Positions 34,069 through 42,632 of a stretch of 64,000 nt of DNA are shown here, in pieces. Position numbers and translations under genes: made by a program. The DNA is from Streptosporangium roseum DSM 43021 (lineage in GTDB: Bacteria > Actinomycetota > Actinomycetes > Streptosporangiales > Streptosporangiaceae). The stretch is from the NCBI RefSeq assembly GCF_000024865.1, contig NC_013595.1, positions 1,364,001 through 1,428,000 of the forward strand. The letters run 5' to 3'. Every line of letters starts with the position of its first letter. Position 1 is the first letter of the stretch. The notes beneath the pieces were generated by a model, which was not told the origin of the DNA, did not search any database, and worked only from the letters and a program-made list of their open reading frames with translations.

Positions 34069-35895
34069 TCAGCCCTCGCCGCGTGCGGCGGCGACACCGG
34101 TCCCGGCCGTGTCCGCCCCGCGTGCGGCGCGGCCGTAGGAGGCGTTCACCGCGTCGTTGAAACGGGCCATGGCGTCCGGATGGTCGGGGCCGAGCAGGTA
34201 GGCCTTCAGCTTGCGCCTGGTGGCCGCCAGGACGTCCTCCCCGTCCTGCTCCAGGGCCGCCAGGACGGCGGGCAGCTCACCCAGGTCCCGGGTGAGCAGG
34301 TAGCCGGCCTCCGTGCTCGGATACCGCTCGCGGAAGGCCCGCTCCGGCAGCCCCGCCACGTTGGTCACCACGTACGGCTTGCCGCTGGCGATGAAGTCCG
34401 CCACCACGCTGGAGATGTCGGTGACCATCAGGTCGGCCTGGTTGAAGCAGTCGTAGAGGTGCGGTTCGGACCCGGTGACGGCCCGGTGCCCGATCGGATC
34501 GGTGCGGACCGCGCCGGCGGGATGGCGGGCGATGGACCGGGACAGCTCGGCCTCCTCCAGGATCGTGAGGATCTCCTCGTGGGCACGGCGCGCGGCCAGG
34601 TTGCGGTAGCCGGTCAGCGGGTGCGGCTTGTAGATCACCCGGAGCGCGGGGGAGTGGGCGAGCAGGGCGCGGACGATCGAGGGCCCCATCGTGATGATCG
34701 AGGTGTGGAACAGGTCGTCGGTCCACCCCTCCCAGGTGGGGGCGTAGAGCACGGTGCGGTACGGCAGGCCGGGGCCGGTGGTGTGGACGCCGGTGAGCTG
34801 CGGGCGGCCCACCTCGTGGACGTCCTCGTCGCACACGCCCACCCGCGCGCGGAGATACCGGTCGCGACCGGCCTGCCCGGCCACCCACACCTCGTCGTAG
34901 ACCTTGGTGAACGGGTTGAAGGACGCCTCCTTGTCGCTGTCCCCGTGGCCGACGAAGACGCTGCGCATCCCCCGGATGCGGAGCATGTGGATGTTCTTGC
35001 CGACGTTGGACGGATACAGGCACACGCGGGCGGAGTCGAGCGCCCCGAAGCTCATCAGGTCGGCCGCCGACGGGATGCAGACCACCGGCAGCGAGGTCTC
35101 TCCCAGCAGCCGGAGCATGTTCCGCTCCCGCAGGACCACGACCGCCCGCCGGTCGATCCGCTCCAGCGGGCGCAGCCACATGGTGACCTGGTAGGCCGAG
35201 TCGTTCGGCCCGGAGAAGTAGAGGATCACCTCCGGCCTGTATCTGGCGAGGCGCCTGTTGACCGCCTTCAGCATGCCGCGCCGGTTCTTGAGCGGCTGGA
35301 TCCGGCGCAGGTGGGGCAGGAGGCCGACCGCGCCCGCGGCGCCGAGGCCGACCGCGACCACGGCCCCGGCCGCCCCCTGGTGGCCGGTGCCGAGCACCGC
35401 GCCCAGGGCTGCGCCGCCGACCGGCAGCATGTCCAGGTGGAGCATCCGCATGCTCCCGTGGTCGACCAGGATGGCCGACGGGGGCGGGGGGAGTCTCACC
35501 ACGCCGTCGATGTTGCGGGTCAGCACCGGGAGCTGGTTGAGGACGCGGCTGTAGGTGATCGCGAGCCAGGTCTGCAGGGCCCGCGCGCCGTGCAGGGTGA
35601 ACAGCCCCAGGACCAGGAGCGTGAACCAGGGCGAGTCGGTGCCCGCCGTACGCGCGACCAGGAGGATCGCGGCCGTCTCGCGCATCATGAACCGCAGCGT
35701 GACACCCAGGCGCACCTTGCTGAGCAGGTCGATCACCCGGCGGGCACGCCGCCTGGCGACGATCTCGGCCGCGTACGACAGCGCGCAGGCCACCAGGAAC
35801 AGCCACGGCAGGGGCCACAGGGCGGCGATGACGAGCAGTGGGTACGAGCCGGCCAGGACGGCGCACGCCATCAGGGCACGAGGGTCACGCGTCAT
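34069..35895 (-). CDS. CDP-glycerol-type glycerophosphotransferase (TagF/TarL-like) membrane protein
   Basis: 608 residues. The N-terminal 190 residues hold several membrane helices and a linker; the rest is the CDP-glycerol:poly(glycerophosphate) glycerophosphotransferase domain, with GHGDSDKEASFNPF, LYAPTWEGW, YKPHPLTGYR and DLMVTDISSVVADFI. Enzymes of this family polymerise glycerol- or ribitol-phosphate from CDP-polyol onto lipid-linked primers, making teichoic acid or capsule. It lies 50 bp behind, and is transcribed with, the fused CDP-polyol enzyme, so its donor is more likely CDP-ribitol than CDP-glycerol. The usual soluble form lacks the extra N-terminal helices, which may be an in-built anchor. 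Confidence 0.87.
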   Translation of the reverse strand: MTRDPRALMACAVLAGSYPLLVIAALWPLPWLFLVACALSYAAEIVARRRARRVIDLLSKVRLGVTLRFMMRETAAILLVARTAGTDSPWFTLLVLGLFTLHGARALQTWLAITYSRVLNQLPVLTRNIDGVVRLPPPPSAILVDHGSMRMLHLDMLPVGGAALGAVLGTGHQGAAGAVVAVGLGAAGAVGLLPHLRRIQPLKNRRGMLKAVNRRLARYRPEVILYFSGPNDSAYQVTMWLRPLERIDRRAVVVLRERNMLRLLGETSLPVVCIPSAADLMSFGALDSARVCLYPSNVGKNIHMLRIRGMRSVFVGHGDSDKEASFNPFTKVYDEVWVAGQAGRDRYLRARVGVCDEDVHEVGRPQLTGVHTTGPGLPYRTVLYAPTWEGWTDDLFHTSIITMGPSIVRALLAHSPALRVIYKPHPLTGYRNLAARRAHEEILTILEEAELSRSIARHPAGAVRTDPIGHRAVTGSEPHLYDCFNQADLMVTDISSVVADFIASGKPYVVTNVAGLPERAFRERYPSTEAGYLLTRDLGELPAVLAALEQDGEDVLAATRRKLKAYLLGPDHPDAMARFNDAVNASYGRAARGADTAGTGVAAARGEG

Positions 35896-35945
35896 CTTCC
35901 GACGCTAACCCGCGTGCCGGTGTTTGCCCTGGTAGGCGCGCTGTG

Positions 35946-37358
35946 TCAGGTTCCGTCGAGGCGGACGTCGATCACGTGCCCGGTGAGATGTGAGATGAGC
36001 ACGTCCAGGGAGGTCTGGGCGACGGCGCGCGGTGAGAGCAGGGTATGCGCCGGTTCCTCGCCGAAAGCGCGGACCCGCATCGGGGTGCTGGTCCGCTCCG
36101 GGTTGACGCAGTTGACCCGGACGCCGTATTCGGCCCACTCGTCGGCGAGGGCCTGGGTGAGGTTCACCACGGCGGCCTTCGTCGAGGAGTAGAGGCTGTA
36201 GTCGGCCCGGCCCCGCGTGTAGGAGGAGGAGGTGTAGAGCAGCAGGTGGCCCTGGGTCTCGCGGAGGTGGCCGATGGCCGCCCTGGCGATGTTGACGGGA
36301 CCGAGGTAGTTCACCCCCACGGTCTCGGCGATCGTGGTGTCGTTCACCTCGCCGAGCTTGCCCATGTGCAGCACGCCGGCGGTGTTGACCACGTAGTCGA
36401 TCCTGCCGGTCTCCTTGGCCGCGTGGGCGAGGGCGTCCTCGACCGCCTGGGGGTCCTCGACGCGCACTCCGTTCAGCGACCGGGAGAAGGAGAACACCTC
36501 GGCGCCGTGGCGCTCGGCGAGGTCGACCACGTCGGCGCCGATGCCGTAGCTGCCGCCGAAGACCACCATGGTCCTGCCCTCCATCGCCTCCCGGTAGGCG
36601 AAGGGGGAGTGCTCCGGGGCGGCGCCTGCGGCGAGCTGGAAGAGCTTGTCGGCGATGAACACGTCCACCGGGTGGGTGACCTTCATGTTGTGCTCGCTGC
36701 CCGGCACGATGTAGATCGGCACGTCGGGCAGGTAGCGCAGCACCACGCCGCAGTCGTCGGTGGGCGGCTGCCGGTCGAAGCCGGGGTCGGCGAAGGCCCG
36801 CTCGTAGGCCTCGCGGATCACCGAGAGCCGGAAGCACTGCGGCGTCTGGCCGCGCCGCAGCCTGGACCGTTCGGGGATGTCGCGGACGATCTCCCCGCGC
36901 GGGCCGGGGGCGGCCACCACGATCGTGTCGGAGCTCGGGATCGCCACGTCGACGGCCGAGTAGACCTTCAGGGCCTCCACGCACTCGGTGATGATCCGGG
37001 GCTCCAGCAGCGGCCGCACGGCGTCGTGCAGGAGCACGTCGCACTCCTGGGCGCCCAGCGCCTTCAGTGCCCGCCAGGTCGTGTCGGGGCGGCTGGCGCC
37101 CCCCTCCAGGATCTTGCTGACCTTCCTGAAGCCGTTGAGGGCGACGATCCGCTCCACCTCTTCGGTGAAGCCCGGGGTCATCATCACGATGATCTCGTCG
37201 ACCTCCGGCGCGCCGTCGAACAGCGCGAGGGTGTGCTCGAGGATCGTCTTCCCGGCGATCTTGACAAGCTGCTTGGGGGTGTTGAGGCCGACACGCTGGC
37301 CGACACCGCCGGCAAGGACGACCCCGACGGTGCGGAGGCGTGGTTCGAGAGCGGCCAA
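35946..37358 (-). CDS. Bifunctional polyol-5-phosphate cytidylyltransferase / short-chain reductase (Bcs1/TarIJ-like)
   Basis: A 470-residue fusion. The N-terminal domain (about 8-235) is an IspD/TarI-type cytidylyltransferase: LAGGVGQRVG, TPKQL, HDAVRPLL and QTPQCFRLS. The C-terminal domain (about 250-468) is a short-chain dehydrogenase: GGSYGIG cofactor motif, a VVNTAGVL strand, catalytic Ser in TSSSYTRG and Y-SST-K in YSSTK. The same order of domains occurs in Haemophilus Bcs1, which reduces ribulose-5-phosphate and makes CDP-ribitol. The fusion makes an IspD isoprenoid role unlikely. A TTG start at 37358 follows GAAGGA with good spacing. Confidence 0.87.
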   Translation of the reverse strand: MAALEPRLRTVGVVLAGGVGQRVGLNTPKQLVKIAGKTILEHTLALFDGAPEVDEIIVMMTPGFTEEVERIVALNGFRKVSKILEGGASRPDTTWRALKALGAQECDVLLHDAVRPLLEPRIITECVEALKVYSAVDVAIPSSDTIVVAAPGPRGEIVRDIPERSRLRRGQTPQCFRLSVIREAYERAFADPGFDRQPPTDDCGVVLRYLPDVPIYIVPGSEHNMKVTHPVDVFIADKLFQLAAGAAPEHSPFAYREAMEGRTMVVFGGSYGIGADVVDLAERHGAEVFSFSRSLNGVRVEDPQAVEDALAHAAKETGRIDYVVNTAGVLHMGKLGEVNDTTIAETVGVNYLGPVNIARAAIGHLRETQGHLLLYTSSSYTRGRADYSLYSSTKAAVVNLTQALADEWAEYGVRVNCVNPERTSTPMRVRAFGEEPAHTLLSPRAVAQTSLDVLISHLTGHVIDVRLDGT

Positions 37359-37513
37359 GATCTGCTTCCTTCAACGGTCCGGATAGGGCGAGCGTAATGG
37401 GTGCGTACCCGATCGCGGGCCGCGCTCCCGTGCTATCCCGTCAAGATCTCGCTACGCTAAGTACGCACTCCCCGATTCGTACGGTGATCCCGTCGGATAC
37501 GAAGGAGCCCGGT

Positions 37514-39127
37514 TTGCATGACTCTCACGCCCTCGCCCCGTCCGGCGCCCGCCGGACGGCCGCCGTGGTGCTCGCCACCATGGAGGCGGCGGCCCTGCGC
37601 TGCGCCGACGGCACTCTGCTCGACCGGCTGACCGACCAGCTCGTCCGGCTCCCGGTGGGGGACGTGCACGTGGTCGCCCGCTCCAGCGAGATCATCCACG
37701 CTCCCGGCGGCACCTACATGATCGGTTCGGAGGGCTCGCGGGGGCTCGCCGACGACCTGCGCAGGGTCGCCGCGGTGGCCCGGACGTCCACCGCCCCGGT
37801 GGCGGTGGTGGCGGGAGACCTGGTGGCCCACACCGAGGCGCTGGCCATGCTCCTGGAGCATCCCGCGCGCGACACGGGCGCGCTGGTGACCCGGGGCGCC
37901 GAGGACGCCGGGCCGTCGCGCCCGCCGGTCCGGACCGAGGGCGGCCGGGTGGTCGCCGCGGGCACCTCATTCCACGACGTCGTCGACGCCAACGGCACCT
38001 TCAGGGGCGTGCTCCAGGTCGGCGCGGCCGATCTCGCCGATCTCGCCGAGACCGCGGAGACGCTGGCCGAGCTGGCCGAGGCCGGCGGGTTCGGCCAGAT
38101 GGGCGGCGCCGAGGCCGGTGACCTCCTCCTGGTCGGGCTGGTCCGCGCCGGCGTCCCGGTGCGCGCCTGCGGGATCGGGCGGCTGCACTGCGACCGGGTG
38201 GCCGGGCAGGAGGGCGCCGACGCGGCCGTGCTGCGGCTGGGCGAGGTGGACGAGGACCGCGCCCGGCTGGAGGTCGCGGTCAAGTCCGACGACGGCTTCT
38301 TCGCCACCCACTTCGTGAGCTCCTGGTCCACGCACCTGGTCAAGCTGGCGGCCGACCTGCACCTGACCCCGAACGCGGTCACCGGGATCTCCGTCGGCCT
38401 GGCCGCGCTCGCCGCGGTCTGGTTCACCGCGGGCACCCGCGAGGCGCAGATCGCCGGGGCGGTCCTGCTCTACCTTTCGTTCGTGCTCGACTGCGTGGAC
38501 GGCCAGCTCGCCCGCTACACCCGCGCGTTCTCCCCGCTCGGCGCGTGGCTGGACGCCACCTTCGACCGGGTCAAGGAGTACGCCGTCTACGTGGGCCTCG
38601 CCATCGGCTACGCGGCCGGGATGGACGACTCCCGCGGCGGCCCGCACGGCATCTGGGTGCTGGCGGTCGCGGCGATGATCCTGCAGATGCTCCGTCACAT
38701 GATCGACTTCTCCTACGCGGGGGCCCGCGCCGACGCCGGCCGGTCGAAGGCGGCCGGGGCCGTGACGGCCGCCTCGCTGACCGCCCCGGCCGACGCGTCC
38801 ATGGGGGCGGTGCCGCGGCGGACGCCGCTGGAGCAGTCGGCCGAGGTCGCGGACGGGATCGCCGCCGCGGAGCGCTACCTGCGGGAACGGCAGGGCCCCG
38901 GCTCGGGGAACGCGGTCGTCAGGCTGTCGCGCCGTCTGGAACGGATCTCCTTCACCCGCTGGCTGAAGAAGATCATCGTGCTCCCCATCGGGGAGCGGAT
39001 GGCTCTGATCGCGGTGACCGCCGCGGTGTTCAACGCGCGGGTGACCTTCATCGCGCTGCTGGTCTGGGGCGGCGTCGCCGCCCTCTACACGGTTGCGGGC
39101 AGGATCGGCAGGTCCTTCAGCCGATGA
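37514..39127 (+). CDS. CDP-alcohol phosphotransferase with N-terminal degenerate nucleotidyltransferase-like domain
   Basis: 537 residues. The C-terminal part (about 270-530) is a membrane CDP-alcohol phosphotransferase; its motif DCVDGQLAR...GAWLDATFD has all acidic residues of D-x2-D-G-x2-A-R-x8-G-x3-D-x3-D. The first 260 residues look like a GT-A-type nucleotidyltransferase (VVLATMEA, VAVVAGDLVAH) that has lost the GxGxR...K substrate loop. Archaeal inositol-1-phosphate cytidylyltransferase/DIPP synthase is a fusion of the same two folds. Here the N-domain may be structural or inactive. The TTG at 37514 behind AAGGAG is the best start. The next gene overlaps by 4 bp. Confidence 0.8.
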   Translation: MHDSHALAPSGARRTAAVVLATMEAAALRCADGTLLDRLTDQLVRLPVGDVHVVARSSEIIHAPGGTYMIGSEGSRGLADDLRRVAAVARTSTAPVAVVAGDLVAHTEALAMLLEHPARDTGALVTRGAEDAGPSRPPVRTEGGRVVAAGTSFHDVVDANGTFRGVLQVGAADLADLAETAETLAELAEAGGFGQMGGAEAGDLLLVGLVRAGVPVRACGIGRLHCDRVAGQEGADAAVLRLGEVDEDRARLEVAVKSDDGFFATHFVSSWSTHLVKLAADLHLTPNAVTGISVGLAALAAVWFTAGTREAQIAGAVLLYLSFVLDCVDGQLARYTRAFSPLGAWLDATFDRVKEYAVYVGLAIGYAAGMDDSRGGPHGIWVLAVAAMILQMLRHMIDFSYAGARADAGRSKAAGAVTAASLTAPADASMGAVPRRTPLEQSAEVADGIAAAERYLRERQGPGSGNAVVRLSRRLERISFTRWLKKIIVLPIGERMALIAVTAAVFNARVTFIALLVWGGVAALYTVAGRIGRSFSR

Positions 39128-39837
39128 GTGGGAACGGGGGTTCCGCGGCCGGCGGGACGGGAGGCACGGCTCGCGGAGCACTCCGCGGAACCGGTGAGGA
39201 GACGAGCGCGACCATGGTTTCCGTCCACATGACGCCGGTGCCGCACAGCATCGTGACGGCCTACCGGGACGACGGGGTCCTGTCGCGGGCGATGGGCAAC
39301 CTGGTCGCCGGGCAGCTCCCGCCGCTGCCGCCGGCGCTCGTCGGGACCTTCGTGACCGGGGTGCTGCTGATGGTGGGCGTGGCCGGCAGCGACGGGCTGG
39401 CGGTGTTCGCCCCCGCGGTGGCGCTGCTGCTGGCCGGTCCCGGCAGCTCCCACCCGCACGACGGCAGGCTCGACTGGCTGGTCCCGCCGATCCTGCGCCT
39501 GACCGAGTACGGATTCGTGGCCTCGGTCGGGTTCGCGCACGGCGTGCCGCCGTGGTTGATCTTCCTGCTGCTCGGCGCGATGGCGTTCCACCACTACGAC
39601 GTCGTCTACCGGGTGCGCCAGCGCGTCTACCCGCCGCCCTGGCTGGCCACGGCCGGGCTGGGCTGGGACGGCCGCATGCTGCTGATCGCGCTGGGCGGCC
39701 TCGCCGGGCAGGTCACGCTGGTCTTCGTGCTGCTCGCGCTCTATCTGTGGGGGTTCTTCGGGTGGGAGAGCGTCACCTGCTGGGTGGCCGCGCCGCGCTC
39801 GGGGGTGGACGCGGCCGATCTGGGCGCCCACGATTGA
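39124..39837 (+). CDS. DUF5941-type membrane protein
   Basis: 237 residues starting in an ATGA overlap with the CDP-alcohol phosphotransferase gene. The first 30 residues are Gly/Ala-rich; then five or so membrane helices, with a conserved HHYDVVYRVRQRV segment between helices. I place it in DUF5941, a family I recall mainly from actinobacteria and from loci like this one. No reaction is known. Tight coupling suggests that it helps the phosphotransferase upstream. Confidence 0.68.
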   Translation: MSGNGGSAAGGTGGTARGALRGTGEETSATMVSVHMTPVPHSIVTAYRDDGVLSRAMGNLVAGQLPPLPPALVGTFVTGVLLMVGVAGSDGLAVFAPAVALLLAGPGSSHPHDGRLDWLVPPILRLTEYGFVASVGFAHGVPPWLIFLLLGAMAFHHYDVVYRVRQRVYPPPWLATAGLGWDGRMLLIALGGLAGQVTLVFVLLALYLWGFFGWESVTCWVAAPRSGVDAADLGAHD

Positions 39838-39852
39838 GAACGTCCGGCAAAC

Positions 39853-39872
39853 CCCTGATTACACGATCAGGG
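39853..39872 (+). terminator. Possible terminator before the cytidylyltransferase gene
   Basis: CCCTGAT (39853-39859) and ATCAGGG (39866-39872) form a perfect 7-bp stem with a 6-base loop, 15 bases after the DUF5941 stop. It would separate the two halves of the locus into different transcripts. Confidence 0.45.
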
Positions 39873-39922
39873 TCTAAAGCCAACTAACCTTTGGGGCCAG
39901 GAGTGCCCGCCGAGGGGCTCAC

Positions 39923-40675
39923 TTGGATGAGGAGCGCACGTTGCTGGGAATGGTGCTGGCCGCCGGGGCCGGACGACGCCTGCGGCCGTACACGGACACG
40001 CTGCCCAAGGCGCTGGTGCCGGTCGACGGCGAGACCACGATCATGGACATCTCGCTGCGGAACCTCGCGGCGGCCGACCTCCGTGACGTCGTGGTCATCG
40101 TCGGCTACCAGGCGCAGGCCGTACACGAGCGGAAGGCCGAGCTGGAGCGGCGGCACGGTGTGAAACTCACCCTCGTGCACAACGACAAGGCCGAGGAGTG
40201 GAACAACGCCTACTCCCTGTGGTGCGCGCGCGACTACTTCGACCAGGGCGTGCTGCTGGTCAACGGAGACACGGTGCACCCGGTCTCCGTCGAGCACACG
40301 CTGCTGTCGGCACCCGCGACCAGTGACATCCTGCTCGCGGTCGACGCCGTGAAGAAGCTCGCCGACGAGGAGATGAAGGTCACCCTCGACGGTGACGGCC
40401 ATCTCAAGCTGATCACCAAGCTGATGGACCCGGCCGACGCCGCGGGTGAATACATCGGCGCGACGCTGATCCGCCCCGGTATCGGCGAGCGCCTCGCCGA
40501 CGCCCTCCAGGCCACCTTCGAGCGCGACCCGCAGCTCTACTACGAGGACGGCTACCAGGAGCTGGTCGCCCGCGGTGAGAAGATCGCGGTCGCCCCGATC
40601 GGCGAGGTCCCGTGGGTCGAGGTCGACAACCACGACGACCTCGCCAAGGCGCGGGAGATCGCGTGCCGATACTAG
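39923..40675 (+). CDS. LicC-like nucleotidyltransferase (probable phospho-alcohol cytidylyltransferase)
   Basis: The 250-residue GT-A nucleotidyltransferase has LAAGAGRRLRPYTD, PKALVPVDG, EWNNAYSLWCAR, LLVNGDTV and a late VEVDNHDDLAKA. The NNAYSLW block is typical of LicC (CTP:phosphocholine cytidylyltransferase) and archaeal IPCT rather than of sugar-1-phosphate dTTP/GTP enzymes, so I expect a CDP-alcohol product. It overlaps the glycerol-1-phosphate dehydrogenase gene by 13 bp, which points to glycerol-1-phosphate as a possible substrate (inference). The TTG at 39923 is used; a second TTG at 39941 behind GAGGAG is equally likely. Confidence 0.8.
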   Translation: MDEERTLLGMVLAAGAGRRLRPYTDTLPKALVPVDGETTIMDISLRNLAAADLRDVVVIVGYQAQAVHERKAELERRHGVKLTLVHNDKAEEWNNAYSLWCARDYFDQGVLLVNGDTVHPVSVEHTLLSAPATSDILLAVDAVKKLADEEMKVTLDGDGHLKLITKLMDPADAAGEYIGATLIRPGIGERLADALQATFERDPQLYYEDGYQELVARGEKIAVAPIGEVPWVEVDNHDDLAKAREIACRY

Positions 40676-41721
40676 CCAGAATGCTGCCCGCCCCGCTGAC
40701 CATGGAGGTACGGCGGGGCGCGATCGCCCAGCTCGGCTCGTTGCTGGCCGACAGCCGGGTGGCGACCTCCGGGCGGGTGGCGGTGGCGGTGGGCGCGGGC
40801 CAGGGTGACCGGATCGCCTCGGTGATCGCCCCCTCGCTCGGCGAGGCCCAGGTCTTCCGGGTCCCCGACGGCTCGGTGGACGCGGCCGTCTCGCTCGGCG
40901 CCGACCTGCGCAAGGGCGCCTACGAGGCGGTCGTCGGGATCGGCGGCGGCAAGACCATCGACGCGACCAAGTACGCCGCGTCGCTCGCCGGCATCCCCAT
41001 GGTGGCGGTGGCCACCAACCTGTCGCACGACGGGATCTGCTCGCCGGTGGCGTCGCTGACGCACGACGGCGGCAAGGGCTCCTTCGGCGTCCCCATGCCG
41101 CTGGCCATCATGGTGGATCTCGATTTCGTCCACGACGCGCCGCAGTCCCTGGTCCGTTCCGGGGTCGGAGACGTGGTGAGCAACCTGTCGGCGATCGAGG
41201 ACTGGCAGCTCGGCAACATCGAGCGGGGCGAGCCGATCGACGGCCTGGCCTGCGCGATGGCCCGCACCGCGGCGGAGGCGGTGATCGGCCGGAACGACTC
41301 GATCGAGTCCGACGCCTTCCTCACCGTGCTGGCCGAGGCGCTCATCCTCTCGGGGATGTCGATGGTGATCGCCGGGTCCTCCCGTCCTTCCAGTGGCGGA
41401 GACCATGAGATCCTTCATGCCGTGGATCAGCTTTTTCCCGGCACCTCCAACCACGGCGAGCTCGCCGGGGTCGGTGCCGCCTTCTGCTTCTTCCTCCGCG
41501 AGGACTCCCGGAGGCTAAACCAGGTCGTCGACTGCCTGCGCGGGCACGAGCTGCCGATCACCCCCGTCGATCTGGGGCTGACCGTCGAGCAGTTCACCGA
41601 GGCGGTCATGCTGGCGCCCTCGACCCGTCCGGGGCGTTACACGATCCTGGAGCACCTGCGCCTGTCGGAGCCGGAGATTCGCGATCGGGTGGAGGACTAT
41701 GTCCGGGCCGTCGGTCGCTGA
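40663..41721 (+). CDS. egsA: sn-Glycerol-1-phosphate dehydrogenase (EgsA/AraM family)
   Basis: The 352-residue iron-alcohol-dehydrogenase-type enzyme has the NAD-binding GIGGGKTIDATKYAA, LSHDGICSPVAS, SGVGDVVSN and metal-ligand histidines in GGDHEILHA and GTSNHGE. This is the G1P dehydrogenase family, which reduces DHAP to sn-glycerol-1-phosphate, the stereoisomer used in archaeal lipids; in Bacillus, AraM feeds PcrB. No PcrB-like gene is near. GTG 40663 with GGGAG upstream is chosen. It overlaps the cytidylyltransferase gene before it and the CDP-alcohol phosphotransferase gene after it, so the three are one unit. Confidence 0.87.
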   Translation: MPILARMLPAPLTMEVRRGAIAQLGSLLADSRVATSGRVAVAVGAGQGDRIASVIAPSLGEAQVFRVPDGSVDAAVSLGADLRKGAYEAVVGIGGGKTIDATKYAASLAGIPMVAVATNLSHDGICSPVASLTHDGGKGSFGVPMPLAIMVDLDFVHDAPQSLVRSGVGDVVSNLSAIEDWQLGNIERGEPIDGLACAMARTAAEAVIGRNDSIESDAFLTVLAEALILSGMSMVIAGSSRPSSGGDHEILHAVDQLFPGTSNHGELAGVGAAFCFFLREDSRRLNQVVDCLRGHELPITPVDLGLTVEQFTEAVMLAPSTRPGRYTILEHLRLSEPEIRDRVEDYVRAVGR

Positions 41722-42466
41722 GCTCCGTGCGGTCGCCCAGCCGCACTCGACCATGGACCGCAACAGCGGCGAGCACTGGGCCGGCGCGCTGTACATGCGG
41801 AAGCTGTCGATCTACGTCACCTGGTTCCTCGCCAAGACGCCGATCACCCCCAACCAGACCACCTGGCTGATGATCCTGTCCGGGGTGCTGGCGGGCGTGG
41901 TCATCGCGCTCCCCGGTCTCTGGGCCGCCGTCGGCGCAGCGCTGCTGATCCAGCTCTACCTGCTGCTCGACTGCTCCGACGGCGAGCTGGCGCGGTGGAC
42001 CAGGCGGACCTCCATCACCGGCGTCTACCTGGACCGGGTCGGCCACTACTTCGCCGAGGCCGCCCTGCTCATCGGGCTGGGCTTCCGGGCGTCGGAGACC
42101 CTTCCCGACTGGTACACCGTGATGGGCTTCGCCGCCGCGCTCGGCGCCATCCTGATCAAGGCGGAGACCGACCTGGTCGACGTGGCCCGCGCCCGGTCCG
42201 GCCTGGTCGCGGCGACCGAGAGCTCGGCCGAGCAGTTCCAGTCGCGCGGCCTGGGCATGGCCCGCAAGGCGGCCGCCGCCCTGAAGTTCCACCGGCTCGT
42301 CCAGGCCGTCGAGCTGTCGATCATCGTGGTCGTCGCCGCGGTGTGGGACCTGCTCGCGGGCGGCCTGGCCGCCACCCGGGTGCTCATGGTGGCCTGTGTC
42401 GTGGTCGCCGTGCTGCAGATGGCACTGCACCTGGTCAGCATCCTGGCCTCCAGGCGGCTTTCATGA
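41699..42466 (+). CDS. CDP-alcohol phosphotransferase, variant active site
   Basis: The 255-residue membrane protein has about six helices and the CDP-alcohol phosphotransferase motif DCSDGELAR...GVYLDRVGH. The last position, normally Asp and thought to act as general base, is His, while the other acidic residues are kept. It may be a specialised subfamily and not a broken enzyme, since the rest is well conserved. The reaction is probably displacement of CMP from a CDP-alcohol by a lipid or polyol acceptor. The gene overlaps egsA by 23 bp and has GGTGGAGG before its ATG. Confidence 0.83.
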   Translation: MSGPSVAELRAVAQPHSTMDRNSGEHWAGALYMRKLSIYVTWFLAKTPITPNQTTWLMILSGVLAGVVIALPGLWAAVGAALLIQLYLLLDCSDGELARWTRRTSITGVYLDRVGHYFAEAALLIGLGFRASETLPDWYTVMGFAAALGAILIKAETDLVDVARARSGLVAATESSAEQFQSRGLGMARKAAAALKFHRLVQAVELSIIVVVAAVWDLLAGGLAATRVLMVACVVVAVLQMALHLVSILASRRLS

Positions 42467-42632
42467 GGAACCGGAGAGCGGTGCGGTGCGTCGTAGGTGC
42501 GGACACCTCATTGTTTGGTGGGTGTTCGCCGACGGTTCCGATACGCTTGCTTTCCGGTAAATCAGAAACGTTCAGCCATGACACATGTGCCCGACCCAGC
42601 AGACTCGGTGATCATGAAAGTATGCTCCGCAC

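Noticed and set aside
37340..37513. Longer start for the CDP-alcohol phosphotransferase, overlapping the divergent gene
   Set aside because: It would overlap the start of the minus-strand fused enzyme; a TTG with AAGGAG at 37514 fits better.
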